Assembly: GCA_020137815.1 (NCBI GenBank)
Contig: CM035350.1
Span: forward strand, 7,327,447 to 7,391,446
Length of the DNA stretch: 64,000 bases
Source: Hormiphora californensis
Lineage: Eukaryota > Ctenophora > Tentaculata > Cydippida > Pleurobrachiidae
Direction: 5' to 3'
The notes under the pieces were generated by a model that was given only the letters and a program-made list of their open reading frames with translations, was not told the DNA's origin and did no database searches. How positions within the stretch are numbered: position 1 is the stretch's first letter; every line of letters begins with the position of its first letter. A program made the position numbers and the translations under genes. Positions 1 through 11,700 of the stretch are shown piece by piece.

Positions 1-304
1 GATGAGTAGCGGAGTGAGTCACAATAACTGACCACAGGACTCCCCACCTGGTGGCTGGGCTAGGTTGGGTCGTTTTATTGTCCTTGTTTTTAATTGGGTG
101 CCCTTTGAAAGGACTACAGAAAAATATCAATGTCTGAATTGACGCCCCGCTGCACGGAAATCTTTAGTAAAAGGCGAAAGATTTATTCGTGATGCAGTGA
201 GACCAGACTACCGATAACTTAACAGGAGGAGGAATATAAAATGTAGCCCAGAAACTTTCCTTGTGTTTTAGTAGCACCTAAATATCCACTTCCTAACACT
301 CAAC

Positions 305-705
305 CTCTCTCTGCTCTTTCCTCTCTGCTTTATCAGCCAACTTCTTTAACTTTTTCGTCCCGTGTTTTTTCTCCGGTTTATCATCCTCACTATCACTTCC
401 GCCTCCACCACCACCAGCCTCCTCTGCCGCGCTATCTGAACTATCTCGTCCTGTTGACTCTGCGCCTCCTTCGTGCCCTGACCGGGGCCCCGTCAGATCT
501 CACATGGTCCACTAGTACTCGGGGAGCTGTGTGAGGGAGAGAGGTTCACTTAGAAGTTAAGATTAGACGATGGTAAGAAAGGGTCAAGTAGGTACAAGTA
601 AAGGAATCCTGTACCTCTTTCTTTGGGTGTTTTCTTCTGGCTGATAACAAATAGGACAAATCCCGCGACCAGGGCAATACCTGCATATATCCAAGAGGTA
701 TCCAT
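305..705 (-). CDS. DDRGK1: DDRGK domain-containing protein 1, N-terminal exons (partial)
   Basis: Exon 1 is 705-615 and exon 2 is 498-305; phases agree (91 + 194 = 285 nt, 95 codons) and the gene runs off the left edge. Exon 1 encodes an N-terminal membrane anchor beginning MDTSWIYAGIALVAGF, followed by lysines. Exon 2 encodes a Gly/Ser/Asp/Glu linker, then GTKKLKKLADKAERKEQRE, which closely resembles the start of the charged helical region of animal DDRGK1 (family pattern G-A-K-K-L-R-K-L-E-E-K). DDRGK1 (UFBP1) is an ER-anchored adaptor of the UFM1 ligase, acting in ER-phagy and ER homeostasis. The conserved C-terminal PCI/DDRGK part is outside the window. The exon 2 acceptor sits in a weak context, with the pyrimidine tract about 30 nt further upstream, so that boundary could shift. 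The identification rests on the anchor plus helix start and on nothing fitting better. Confidence 0.72.
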
Positions 706-1151
706 TGCTAGAGGGGTCAATAATTAGGTTATGATTGGGATATGTGTTGGGTAGTGCCTACAATTGTGTGTCTCATTTGATCGAGAGGGGCTGGGGTTGC
801 AAAATACTTTGCTGGCACGCGTACCAAGGGAGAGTAATACGCGCGCAACAATGCCTTGCTTTACTGGATAAATGACACCGCGCCTTACTGCACAGACACA
901 ACAGCGGTCTCTGTGTCAACAGTAGGACCACATCGGCGGTGGGACAGGTCACATGTTGTTAATTGGGGTTTGATTATATATAAATACATGATATAGAGAT
1001 GGATCAGATGTTCAGTAATATAATCCTATAAAATAAGAAAGTATATAAACTCAGGCGAATCCATCGAACAATAAACAAGTAACGGGATAAAAACTAAGGA
1101 CGACCAACAATCAGTCAACGAAAGTAGCGGAAATTTAGATTTGTGTAATCT
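706..1151. other. intergenic spacer
   Basis: About 450 bp lie between the DDRGK1 start and the Nudix stop, both on the minus strand, so the spacer should hold the DDRGK1 promoter and the Nudix 3' end. I see no TATA box or coding potential in it. A GC-rich stretch with CpGs (about 815-940) could be promoter-like. Confidence 0.4.
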
Positions 1152-2271
1152 TTAGTAGTGGAAATGTGAGTGGAGAGTCTGAGAGACCTCTACATACGAG
1201 GGTAGTTCATCTGGGGTTACATGTCCGTGTCGTATTAGAAAGTCAATAGCGATGGCAGCACAGTTGGATTTAAAGTTGTTCCCAACTACCATGTCTTTTA
1301 CTTCTTCTATCCCGTGTAGCCCAAAACCTAGGTGAGAGAAATAAGTATAATTTTGTAACTTTTCTCTCACAAAAGACTGTACTCTCAAAACTGGGCCGAA
1401 GGCCCGGAGAGGAGAGGTAAAACTCTCGCAGCGTGCCATGCGTGAGGTTACAGTGATGCAGACAAGTAAGTTTAGGTTAGGAAACCATGATAATTGAGAC
1501 ATCAACTGAATTATAAAAACTGAATGGTAACAACTCCTACTCCTCAATCTCACCTGCGACTTCCCCATCCTTATTGCGGGGTACAAAGTCCTGGGGTAAC
1601 TCCACATCATACACGAACTCAACCTCCGGACTAGTTCCATACTGGTTCACTACAGTGTAACTAATGCTCCCGGCTGGTATAGCCACCCCTGACAGATACT
1701 CCAAACCCATCCCTGCTTCCTCGTCCGCCTCCTTGACCAAAGTGTCCCAAACACCGTAACCACTAGAAATCCCACCCGCAACTACATTGTCATGACAACC
1801 AGGGTATTTGGCTTTTGTCGGGGACCTCTTTCCTAACCACATTTTAATACTACCATCCGACATCCTCACATAACCGTTGAGGTGCACCCCATATGATTTG
1901 CATCCCAGTATAGGCACAGCAGCCCGCTCAACATCAAACAGTACATCGGATTTAAAACCACCCCTGAAAACAGCATAAGTCTCATCTCGCCATCCCTTTA
2001 ATGTGTGAGAGAACACACCATCGTCCCTTAATCGAGCAAAAAACTCGTTAACAACCCGTGTCCTATCTTCTCTGTTTTGAAACTTTTCCAGTAAAGTAAC
2101 GCCAGTGGTAGTGCACTGAAATATATCTGGCGAATTAGAGAAAGGTGGTAAATAATCTCTGTATATCATTCCACATTGAGAGCCGTCCACAAAGAATGCA
2201 AGATAGTCAGATAGAGTTAGAGGTGTGTTTAGCTGACGGGTAAAACGTAGAATCTTCTCTGACCAAGACAT
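1152..2271 (-). CDS. DUF4743-type Nudix hydrolase
   Basis: Two exons: 2271-1554 (239 codons + 1 nt) and 1327-1152, joined GCAG|GTTTTGG in matching phase, giving about 297 residues. The first ~120 residues match the DUF4743 region found before the Nudix fold in this family. The Nudix loop lies near residues 165-190 and ends KEADEEAGM, keeping the glutamates of the REUXEEXGU core (Lys replaces Arg). The usual first Glu of GX5E appears to be Tyr (GISSGYGVW). The last exon carries the conserved C-terminal segment NNFKSNCAAIAIDFLIRHG. Relatives (yeast YJR142W, plant NUDT20/24) act on oxidised or analogue thiamine diphosphates, so a thiamine-related clean-up role is likely, by family inference. Without splicing the ORF would stop 17 nt past the donor. 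Confidence 0.85.
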
Positions 2272-2407
2272 GACTACAAAATTACCAGCGTGAACAGAGG
2301 GGTAATTTCATTATCAGAGCGTGAACAGAGTGTAGCGACACTCGACTCTTACACTGCCGCAGGAATTGTTTGGTACACCCGACTTTACGTAACGCACGGA
2401 CGCCATA

Positions 2408-2614
2408 GGGATCCCTAAAAAAGTTCAGTATTTACACAGCGTTTACACCAGTTAAGCCATTTCGGTTTTCCCACGGTAGCGTAGGGAGAAAAATTTTCCC
2501 ACGCTTCGATTCCAACGCTGTGATTGGCTTAAATTTTCCATCGTCAGAAATTTCAGCCAATCACAGCGCACTGGTATAAACGCTGTGGAAATACTGAACT
2601 TTTTTAGGGATCCC
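2408..2614. mobile_element. 207-bp MITE with TA target duplication
   Basis: The element is bounded by long terminal inverted repeats, GGGATCCCTAAAAAAG at the left and its complement at the right. These continue imperfectly for about 40 bp through a matching CAGCGTTTA motif. TA dinucleotides flank both ends (2406-2407 and 2615-2616), which fits a Tc1/mariner-type target site. There is no coding capacity. It lies just upstream of the Nudix start. Confidence 0.75.
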
Positions 2615-3744
2615 TATCGTGATTCTTGGGGAGTCAGGAGATCTCGAGACCAGGAGCGTGCGACATCAAAGCGGGACATCAATTAAAAACAGGGAGGTGG
2701 CGTTGGAATTTTGTCAAACGGACTTCAGGTGCCGGAGATATATCGCCCGCCAAAATCTCGACCGCAAAGTTATGTCGTGTTCTGATCGGCCTCAAAGCAA
2801 ATGCTGCTGGCCCCCACAGTGCGGGATAAGGTTGGCAAACGCTGCTTAGCTGGTATCTCCGCGGGATAAGGCAGCGCTTTTCAAGGGATAAGACAGAGCA
2901 GGGACGTCGCTGGGCCTTCGGCCCAGCGCGTCCAGGGGCCTTGGGCGGAAGCCCGGGTCAGGGGGAGTGGAACTTGGAAGCCCGGGGTCCAGGGGCGCAG
3001 TCCCGGCGGGGGTGTAGGGGGCAGAGCCCCCGCAAGTAGGGTCCAGGGGCTGGTTGGCAAACGTTGCTGGCCCCCGCGGGATAAGGCAGCGCTTTTCAAA
3101 GGGGCTGGCTGAGCTTTTCAACTTTAAAAAAGCTGGTTCAACATTTCTGAAATTAAAAAAAAAATTGCACATTCGATTTAAAATGCGCGGCTTTTGCGCG
3201 TACTATCGATAATGCAAATGTTCAAGTGTTGAAATTTTCGCCGCCGCCGCTTCGGCTCAAATAGGTAAATATCAGACCCAGGGATTTAGATTTGGGCGGA
3301 GTTGTCATTTTAGTGTCGTCCACTATTAGCAAATAAAACAAGACACTTAATGATATTTAATAGTAAGTAAAAGATGAATATAACAAAATAAAGAATACGT
3401 CAGATTTTTATAACACCACTCATTCAAGAGAATATTCAATAATATTTTAGGAAACGCGTCAGTTTCAAACTAAAAAAAAGGATAATAAAGGTATCGACGT
3501 ATCTGCCACGTCAAAGAGAACAGGCTATTATATAAAGATATGTCATTGTAATGATATTGTACTTATATAAACTGAATGCTAAATATAACAACATGAACAT
3601 TTACAAGCAAGTATAAAACATAGTGTACTGTCCCAATAGTGTGGCAGTGTGTCCCCAATATATAGTGCAGTTTGTATGTCACAACATTGTGTGTCACCCC
3701 TTCCCAATCAATAAGTTAGCTCCTCTTTCTCTCTCTTTCTCTCC
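2615..3744. repeat. GC-rich dispersed repeat and AT-rich spacer
   Basis: 2640-2800 shares phrases with 54600-54690 (for example GACCGCAAAGTTAT and CAAACGGACTT), so it is a dispersed repeat. 2830-3110 has internal duplications (GGATAAGGCAGCGCTTTTCAA twice; GGTTGGCAAACG twice) and small GC hairpins such as GGGCCTTCGGCCC and GGGGGCAGAGCCCCC. From 3260 to 3744 the sequence is AT-rich with no gene recognised. ORFs here have no family resemblance and look like composition artefacts. Confidence 0.55.
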
Positions 3745-5977
3745 TCACGGTCTCAGATAGACCTCCCAAAGTTGTGAAGACCCCTTCGGTATTCGGAGTG
3801 ATGTACAGGGTCGGGCTATGTCGGACTTCTCAGCTGCGTTTAGGCGAATTTGAGGAAACAACCGACTGGAGGGAGGAAACAGATGTTAGAATACAATCTG
3901 CTAGAAACAGGTGTTAGAATACAATCTGCTAGAAACAGGTGTTAGAATACAATCTGCTAGAAACAGGTGTTAGAATACAATTTGCTAGAAAACATATACA
4001 GTCGGACCCCGATTTAACGGCACCCTCGGGGGAAAGGGTTTTGTCCGTTAAATCGGTGCGGGGTGTCCGCTAAATCGGGGTCAAATACTGTTAATTTCCT
4101 ATATCGGGGGAAGATTTTGCTGCCGTTAAATCGGGGTGCCGTTAAATCGGGGTGCCGCTAAATCGGGGGCCGTTAAATCGGGGTCCGACTGTATATGGTT
4201 TTATGATACAGAACTGATGTAATACTGAATGGCACTAACCTGAGCCACTGTTCAAACTGTGTAAACCTCTCCGTTACGAATGATGGGTAGGCGTTAATGA
4301 AGAGGAGGTGGGGCATGTTCCCAGCCCACATCAGCATGTCCTCACTACTCAGGGGGTACACCCGGCTGCAGCTCAGCTCCATTAAACACGGACAGTTCTC
4401 TTGTAGCGCCGTCAATACTATGGGAGGGTGAGAGGGTTAGGAAGAAAGTGACTGGATAACACAGCACAAGGTGGTTAGTGAGAGGGTTAGGGAGGGTTAG
4501 GTGGTTAGTGAGAGGGTTAGATGGATAGTGAGAGGGTTAGGAGAGGGATTACTGGCGGATCATCCTGCACTTACCATCTCGGTCCAGTTTGAAGCAGTCA
4601 CTGATATCGATAGTATCCAGGAAGGGTAGGTTGGTTGTCATGGTTCTAATGACGTCACTAGTAACAGTTTCCCTTCCTCCACTCACATTCAGCTTCTTCA
4701 TACTCTCACACCGCTCTACAAGGGGGGGGGGGTGATAATGACAGTGAAATTAGGAACATAGATAAGCAAGCAGAGTGTCTAGAAAAGGCAGGCAATAGCA
4801 TGTCACTTTATAGCAATCTCGGTAATCGGTATGGGGATACCTGGGGGGATAACTTACTAGGAAATAGACGGCTAAAAGTTTTGGTGCTGATTTTGCACCA
4901 CGCCAGATTCAACTCCACCAGATTCAAACAGTTTTTAGTTATCGCAACAAGAGGGTCCGCTGATACACCGTTACACATGGCGAGATTAAGAATTTCTAAG
5001 TTTCTACACCCCGAGAGGGCCCTCAACAATGCAGGGGACAGGTTCATTGCCTCTAGATTCACCTTCCTCAGGTTGGGGGAGATCTCCAGCAGTCTCGTCA
5101 TGAGATGTGTACTAATTGTACTCAACCCGAAGTCAACATGCGTGATCGCCAGGTTTTCTCCGCTAAATCGGTTTGTCATGGTGGCATCTCGGACCTGGAC
5201 ACATGCCAGGGAGAGGTAGCGGGTACCAAACCGGAGTCGTGCTACCAGCTGATCTATTGGGATGTTCCTATTTCGCAGGTTGATCTTCTTCCAAAGACTC
5301 TTGTCGTAGGATAACCTTCTCCAATAGGAACACACCTGATAAAGAGGGGGGCGTTAGAGCTACAGAATGCAGATGATAATGAGCGACATGGTTCATTATT
5401 CATGAATCATATTGTAACTAATATATACTGTACAACTAACCAGTGAACATCTGCAGAGGTCCTCTATTTTGAGGTAACTGAATATCTTGAGTGTTAGTTC
5501 TTCTGAGAAACGAGACCAGGGGTTTTCATCGATCTTCCCTTCTTTCCAAAATGGGGAGGATATCCATTCTGTATGGCAGATAGCTGAGGGGATGGGTGTT
5601 AGTAACAATTGGATGGGTGTTAGTAACAATCGGATGGTATGTAAGATGGTGATTAATCCCTGGTGATTAATTAATTGATTAGTTTAGTACCTGATTTGGG
5701 TGTACGAGGACTGCAAATGCTCTGCAAAATGTTCTGACTTGGGAGGCTATTCTCTTTACATTCTCCCTCTGCTATCCGTTCAGATTCTACCGGCGTCTTA
5801 CTAACTGTAAACAAAGGAGGGTATATAAATGTTAGAGTAATGTAAAACTGGTATTAGATTAAAGTTGAACAAATAAGATTGCAGCTTATAAGTACCATGT
5901 GTTCGAGGCCGTTTGTTGACATATTCAACTGGTAGCTCTGACAGCGGTTCCCGTGCCTGACTTCTTGTCAACGGCAT
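3745..5977 (-). CDS. SKP2: S-phase kinase-associated protein 2 (F-box/LRR protein), complete
   Basis: Seven exons with fully consistent phases: 5977-5896, 5804-5691, 5583-5441, 5335-4858, 4715-4575, 4417-4240, 3865-3745; 1,257 nt, 418 residues (vertebrate SKP2 is about 424). Residues ~75-125 form the F-box, with WSRFSEELTLKIFSYL and, across an exon junction, VCSYWRRLSYDKSLWKKI. Leucine-rich repeats follow to ~residue 380 (for example NLEILNLAMCNGVS, NLVELNLAWC). The C-terminal tail includes the SKP2-like AEKSDIARPC and ends WEVYLRP. SKP2 is the substrate receptor of the SCF ubiquitin ligase that controls G1-S regulators. Introns contain tandem repeats and a MITE. The next closest alternative would be another FBXL, but the C-terminal tail favours SKP2. 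Confidence 0.9.
3870..3992 (-). repeat. tandem repeat carrying branch-point/acceptor-like units in SKP2 last intron
   Basis: Four copies of a 28-bp unit lie directly upstream (gene sense) of the SKP2 exon 7 acceptor. On the minus strand each reads TTCTAACACCTGTTTCTAG, i.e. a CTAAC branch-like motif, a short pyrimidine tract and an AG. Confidence 0.75.
3999..4191. mobile_element. pogo/Tigger-like MITE in SKP2 intron 6
   Basis: A 193-bp element with termini CAGTCGGACCCCGATTTAAC and its complement, flanked by TA on both sides (3997-3998, 4192-4193). The terminal pattern (CAGTCGRACCYCGATTTAACG) is typical of pogo/Tigger-type mariner relatives. Internally, units of the TIR (GTTAAATCGGGGTGCCG) are repeated several times. 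Confidence 0.85.
4418..4560 (-). repeat. CTAACCCTCTCAC minisatellite before SKP2 exon 6
   Basis: Imperfect tandem units GTGAGAGGGTTAG(G) on the plus strand read as CTAACCCTCTCAC on the SKP2 sense strand. They end at the acceptor of exon 6 (AG at 4418-4419), so the array supplies both pyrimidines and CTAAC motifs. Confidence 0.65.
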
Positions 5978-6234
5978 GACTAAGTTGGAAGAATATGGTT
6001 TATCAGTAGGCTCTAGTGTTAGTTGGGGGAGGGATAGAGAAGGCATATATAACAAAACGACACTTAGTTTGTATAAAACTGTTAGATCTCTTTTAAAAAA
6101 GCAAAATAGACTTTTCTCTTACACACACGATCTGATAAACATAACGATTAAAAACAAAGCGTGAATCTAGATGATCTATCTAAACGGGTTAGGCATGAGG
6201 GTTACAAAATAAACACTGCAGTAATGTGTTGAGA

Positions 6235-7280
6235 TTATTCAGATTCCAGGAATTCATCGTATGCAGCCTTATCCATGAGGTCATCAAGCTCCGAGGTATC
6301 GGTCAGCTCAATCTCACAGATCCAACCTGTAAATGGTGGTGTGTCTGACCGAAAGTCCTAACAAAAACAACTCAGAGAGTGCGCGCATTGAGCCGATACT
6401 GAAAAGTGTACTTCTCACTGTTTCAATCTCGTGCGCGCATCCTCGTCACAGAGGGAGGCGGATTTTGGGCGCCAAATAAAACCACATGTCTGCAACATGT
6501 GATTATCACATTTTCATATGCAGGATACATCAGCCATCAGCTTGAACATTGTGGGGGGGGGGGGGATAATTTATCCCGGATAAAATATTCTAACGATTTT
6601 TGGCAAACAATAAGAAAGTTCTAAATAAAGACATCTGAGCAAGAATTAAATAAGAAAGTTGTTGGACAAAGGATCGTGCCAAAGAGAGGTAAATTAGAGG
6701 TAAAAACTGGAATATTTGGGAGAGGTCGATGTAGTTATCTATCTATTATTATCGACTCTACCAAGAGTTTAATAATAATAATAATAAATTATGACATCAA
6801 TGTCATCTCATATATTTTCTCAAACTTTCTTAACCCTATTCAACTTCATAACCTTCAAAGTTATGATGATTGATGGTATGTGATGACGTACCTCCATCCT
6901 CTGCGGACTGGTTCACCAAGTTTGGTGTATCAGAGAGGGTATCGTTGACAGCTTTAACAATACCAGATACAGGCAGGGCAACATCGCCAACAGCCTTCAC
7001 GCTCTCTACACTACTGACCTGCACATGAGTGTGTGAGCTGCCAAACAAAGTGTATTACCTTCCACCCAAGAAAGGTAAGAAACATAACAAACAAGAAAAG
7101 AGTTGGCTGTATAATATCAAGTAAAAGCACGCACCTCATCCCCAACATCAAATTCTGCGTCCACATCGGGTAGGTCCACATATACGATATCTCCTAGAGC
7201 AGCCTGGGCGTGATCAGTGATACCAACACGACCTACTCCACCCGACACGTTCACCCACTCGTGTGATTTGGTGTAGTACA
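6235..7280 (-). CDS. GCSH: glycine cleavage system H protein (5' exon not found)
   Basis: Three phase-matched exons: 7280-7135, 7018-6892, 6326-6235. The translated part begins [20 protein letters not shown], the conserved H-protein start (YTKxHEWV). The lipoyl-lysine segment [18 protein letters not shown] lies in the middle exon, and the end is the conserved ENGW-like DGWICEIEL with a short acidic tail. H protein shuttles the aminomethyl group between P, T and L proteins of the mitochondrial glycine cleavage system and is a lipoate carrier. Exon 7280 starts with two bases of a split codon, so an upstream exon with the start and mitochondrial transit peptide must exist. I could not find a convincing one up to 8000, within the limits of reading by eye. 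Confidence 0.88.
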
Positions 7281-8008
7281 CTAGGGGGTGAGGGGGTGTG
7301 ATTTATACACTGAACTAGGGTGGGTAATATGCACAGAACAGATGCACAGAGAAAGGGAACTGAGAAATAACGGAGGGGGGATGTATAAGAATACAATGAG
7401 ATACAATGCTGTAAAACAAACAAAGAAAGTGGACACAATCATTAGCCGCCCATGTTACCAGACTATAGCAGATTAGAGCACAGCGGCGGGAAACAAAAGC
7501 TGGGCATTTAATTGGCTAATTGCCCAGTTATATGTGACTTTTAACACGCCAGCTGTCTGCCACTAGACACCTACTTGATAGAGGTCGGGTTGTAGAGAGA
7601 GCGGTGTTGAATTGCCGAATACAGGCACGGGATACCAAACGGAGCGCCATTATTCAGACCCTATTAACTATTAGCAAGGGGGTGAGTGACAGGGTAACAT
7701 GCAATTGGAAGAGATTAATATTTAGAGAGGGAGAGAGAGAGAGAGAGAAGGGGGAGATTATAGGGGGAGAGAGTTTAATATTCAAACATACACTCCGATG
7801 GAGGGAAAATCCTAATTAGACGCAAACCCAAAAACAATGGAGATTGGTACAACTAATTATAGCAAAGAAATTTGGTCACTGAACTCTTAATCAAAACACC
7901 ATGCGGCATGCACTGTTCACAAGCTAAAGCAATAATATTAATTAATAATTTAAGATTGAACAAACCCAATAAATAGGTGTCCTTGTATACAGAAGTGGAA
8001 AATATATT
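7281..8008. other. region upstream of GCSH exons, downstream of SCLY
   Basis: No exon is recognised here, although a GCSH first exon is expected. The stretch 7490-7560 has CCAAT-like ATTGGC and CpGs and may be promoter. A short (GA)n tract lies at 7730-7750. The rest is AT-rich. Confidence 0.3.
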
Positions 8009-8690
8009 TCAATTTTCCTTCCTCCCGAGCGCCCGGACTAGTTCTGTTACAGCAAACTCAGCATCATCTAATGTTGAGTCTCGACCGAAACTTATCCGGA
8101 TCGAAGATAGAGCATCTTCCACAGCTACCTGCATAAACATGTTGTTTTAACTTTCACCCTTAGGGGAGGTCACAGAGAGAGATAGCGAAAGAAACGGGGT
8201 CACAGAGAGACAGAGAAAGAAAGAAATGGGGGTCAGAGAGAAAGAGAGGGGGTCAGAGAGAAAGAAATGGGGGTGGGGTTGAAGGTAGGGTGGAAGTAAA
8301 AACACAAAATGAGCGTGCTCTGTGATGGTTTGATCACACTTACCCCAGAATGTAGTAATACTCGTGAGGGGGTCTCTCTATCACTGTGACATGCAGCTCC
8401 TCTGTAAAAGCTACACGAGACAACACGTCTCTGCTTCTGAAACAATGTAAGTGTTTAGCGTGTAACATTGGATTTCCGAGGTCACTCATTGGAACGAATT
8501 TATAATAGCCCCCCCCCACCTCTCTGCCCCTGTAGTATCATATCCCTCTCCCCGCTCCCTCTTTCTCTCTACCTCACTCTCCCTAACTATGTGTGTGGTG
8601 AGAATATGACTCAATATTCCAGTAGACCCCTCAATTTTCCCTCCACCCTCTGTCGGCTCATTAAATGTTGACGTGTATGTATAGGAGAGG

Positions 8691-8749
<59 letters not shown>

Positions 8750-11700
8750 GGGACTACAGATGCAGTCTGGAGAGGGGAGTGAGAAGGAAGCACCGGACAA
8801 ATATTTACATACGCCTGTCTGGTATTCTCTCTGGTAACATATTGTTTTCTCATGCTCTCCTAATGCGTTTCCGGGTTGTTTTATGCGGCTACCAGACTGC
8901 GGATTCGTCACATACATCAAGCGTTTATATGGCTTATTAAATTTGAAGGTATCTTTATATTTCCTAAACCCTCTCTCAAGTTTCCCTCCATTTCCTCCCT
9001 TCCTTCCCCCATATCACATACTTCGTTCCTCTGAGAGAAAAGTTCGACGTGTTGGGTAACCGGGGAGATGCGGACCCACAGTTAATCCTCACCTCCTCCC
9101 CTAGTTCCTTCAACAGCAGTCCCTCGAAATGGTCCCGGATTTCAGGGGACATTGTTCCAGCAAGTTCAGCTGCCTTCCCCAGACCTGTCACGTATAACTA
9201 GGTAGATATTAACCGTTATGGGACCACGAGAGGAAGTAAAGGAAATTCAGGTTATAATACACCGGTTTAAAACGAAGACTTTACCTGCGATCATGGGGGT
9301 GTTCTCAGTGCCAGGTCGAAGCCCCCGTTCTTGGCCCCCTCCATACAGGAAGGGTCGAAGGGGCACACTTGCATAGAGAGCTCCAATTCGTGGCCCGTAG
9401 AACTTGTGACCCACAATGGTCAGGAAATCTACTCCAAGGTTTTTCACGCTCACTGGAATTTTACCTGCATTGGATAAATTTTCACACAAGCCATACTGAC
9501 TAATGAGTTGTATCAATTAGTTGTATCAATTAGTTGTATCAATTAGGGCGTGCTAATTAGGGCGTGCTAATTACCTAGAGCCTGAGCTGCGTCTGTGTGT
9601 ATGAGACAGTCTGGCCACTGTTCCCTAACTCTCCGTGCTATTTTTCCGACATCAAACACCACTCCTGTCTCATTATTTGCCAACATGATGGAAACTAGCC
9701 GGGTCTCGGGGGTACAGGCAGCCAACACCCGATCTGGGTTCAGAGTTCCATCTCTTTCCAATGCCACCTCACTCAGCCGCAACATGCCCTGGGTGTGTGA
9801 ATTAGGGCCTGGCTCGAATTACACTTACACACTCATAACGGTCAGAATATCTGAGGGTCCTTAGAGATAATGATGAGAGAAGAATGCTGCAGAGATTAGG
9901 AAGGCCAAGGGTGACTGAAAAAATCAGATAAATAAAACTAGAAGGGAGAGAGAGAAAAAGAGAGATAATAACAATAAGTTAAGAGAGATTGTAAGTTATC
10001 TACCTGATCTCGAAGAGCACGAGCAGGAAGAGCCACTGAGTCATGTTCAACACTACTGATAACGACATGTGGGATTTGATTATCCTTCCTCTCTATGACA
10101 CTACGCAGGACCCAGTTGTTACTTTCAGTACCACCTAGAAAAGAAAGATAGGTTAATTCCAGACAGGTGTAGAATAACATACAGTTGTGCTGAACACTCT
10201 GTGAATAATATACAGCCGTGAACTGCCGTCTAACTCAGTGACAAATGTAGGGACAATGAAGTTATAAAAAACTGCCGTCTAACACAGTGACAAATGTTGG
10301 GAAAATGAAGTTATACAAAACTGCCGTCTAACTCAGTGCAGAGTGTCCCTTGTAAACTCATACCAGGTAAAGGTGTCGCAATGACGTGTACAAGACTAAC
10401 GACTTGTAAGACACACCTGGTTTGTAACTCTGTAATATTAAACCTCTCTGGTATCCGAGTTTAGAGTGATTGGAGTGGCTAAAAGTTTATGAGGCGTATT
10501 AGTAGGAGTAGAAGAATGGAATACGGGGGACCTCGAACGGTGTGCACTTCTTCTACCCTTATATTCCTCCCTGGTTTCCATGACTTACAAATAACACCAT
10601 TTTATACTACTCAGAGCACGTTTTAGTTGATATTTGAGAAGGGTACCAGCCCAATAGTATATCTTTCTAGCACACTTTATCCGATCAGATCATCACCATT
10701 ATACTGGTCATCTCTCATCCTCTATCCCTCTCTTCTCATTCTCATCCCTATCTCTCTTCTCATCCCCGTTCAATCCATCCATTGAGCAGCAGTACCATGT
10801 ACGTTGTTTTTCTATCGTTTGTTGTCCTACTGCAATGTTTCAGTTATGCAGACACCGCCCGTAACTACAGGGGTTGTGTGAACCGGGGTTTGAACGATGA
10901 AGCATGCTCCAACTGGCTGGATGTGCTGAACAGGAAAGAAAGGGTCCTCTACCAGAAAGATGGTAAGAAAAGGGAGCGATGAAGAGTATGTGGGAGCGGG
11001 GGATGGGGCACACAATGTTAACCATTTAGAAATAATATCAGTGTGGTGTTTAACCTCAACTAAACTCTTCCCCTCCCCTCCCACAGGGATAGGGAATCAC
11101 ACCTATTGCCGGAATCCGGGCGGAGTTGAGCGATGGCCTTGGTGTTATTGGAAACAGATTAGGGTCCGATGTAAGATAGAGAGGAACAACTTTGATGATA
11201 GAGGGTGCGATATAAAGTACACACCGACTGAGACAACTTCACAGCCCCCTGCAGATAACAAAACACCAGAAGCAGGGAAACAAGAGGGATCTGAGTGTAA
11301 GGACGAGGAATGCCTGGGGTACTGCAGCAAGAACTTTCTGAGTTGCGGTTTCCTGGGGCTTGGTGGGTTTGTAGTAGTTGCTCTTATTGGTGCAATGTTC
11401 ATGTATCTCCATACTGAGTATAGGAAGGTTAAACCTGCTAAAAAGCAGTCGAAGAAAGTAGAGCCGCTATACGAAGAAAGGTGTGCGGTGCTGCCGATAC
11501 AAATGGTGGAGTTTTCTCTACCTACTGGTACAACAAACACACTCCTCTCTACACCACCCCAACAGGATCAACAACAAGACAGGTAAACATGTGCTTGCTA
11601 ATTTAGATCAATAACAGGACCATCATCTTTGTAATTCACTTGTGTCAGTAATAACTACTTGTTATTGTAAACATGTTTCTTGCTTTAGAGACGGTGTATA

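Noticed and set aside
2846-3172. Pro-rich ORF in the GC-rich repeat
   Set aside because: Low-complexity translation of hairpin-rich repeat sequence, no family or splice support.
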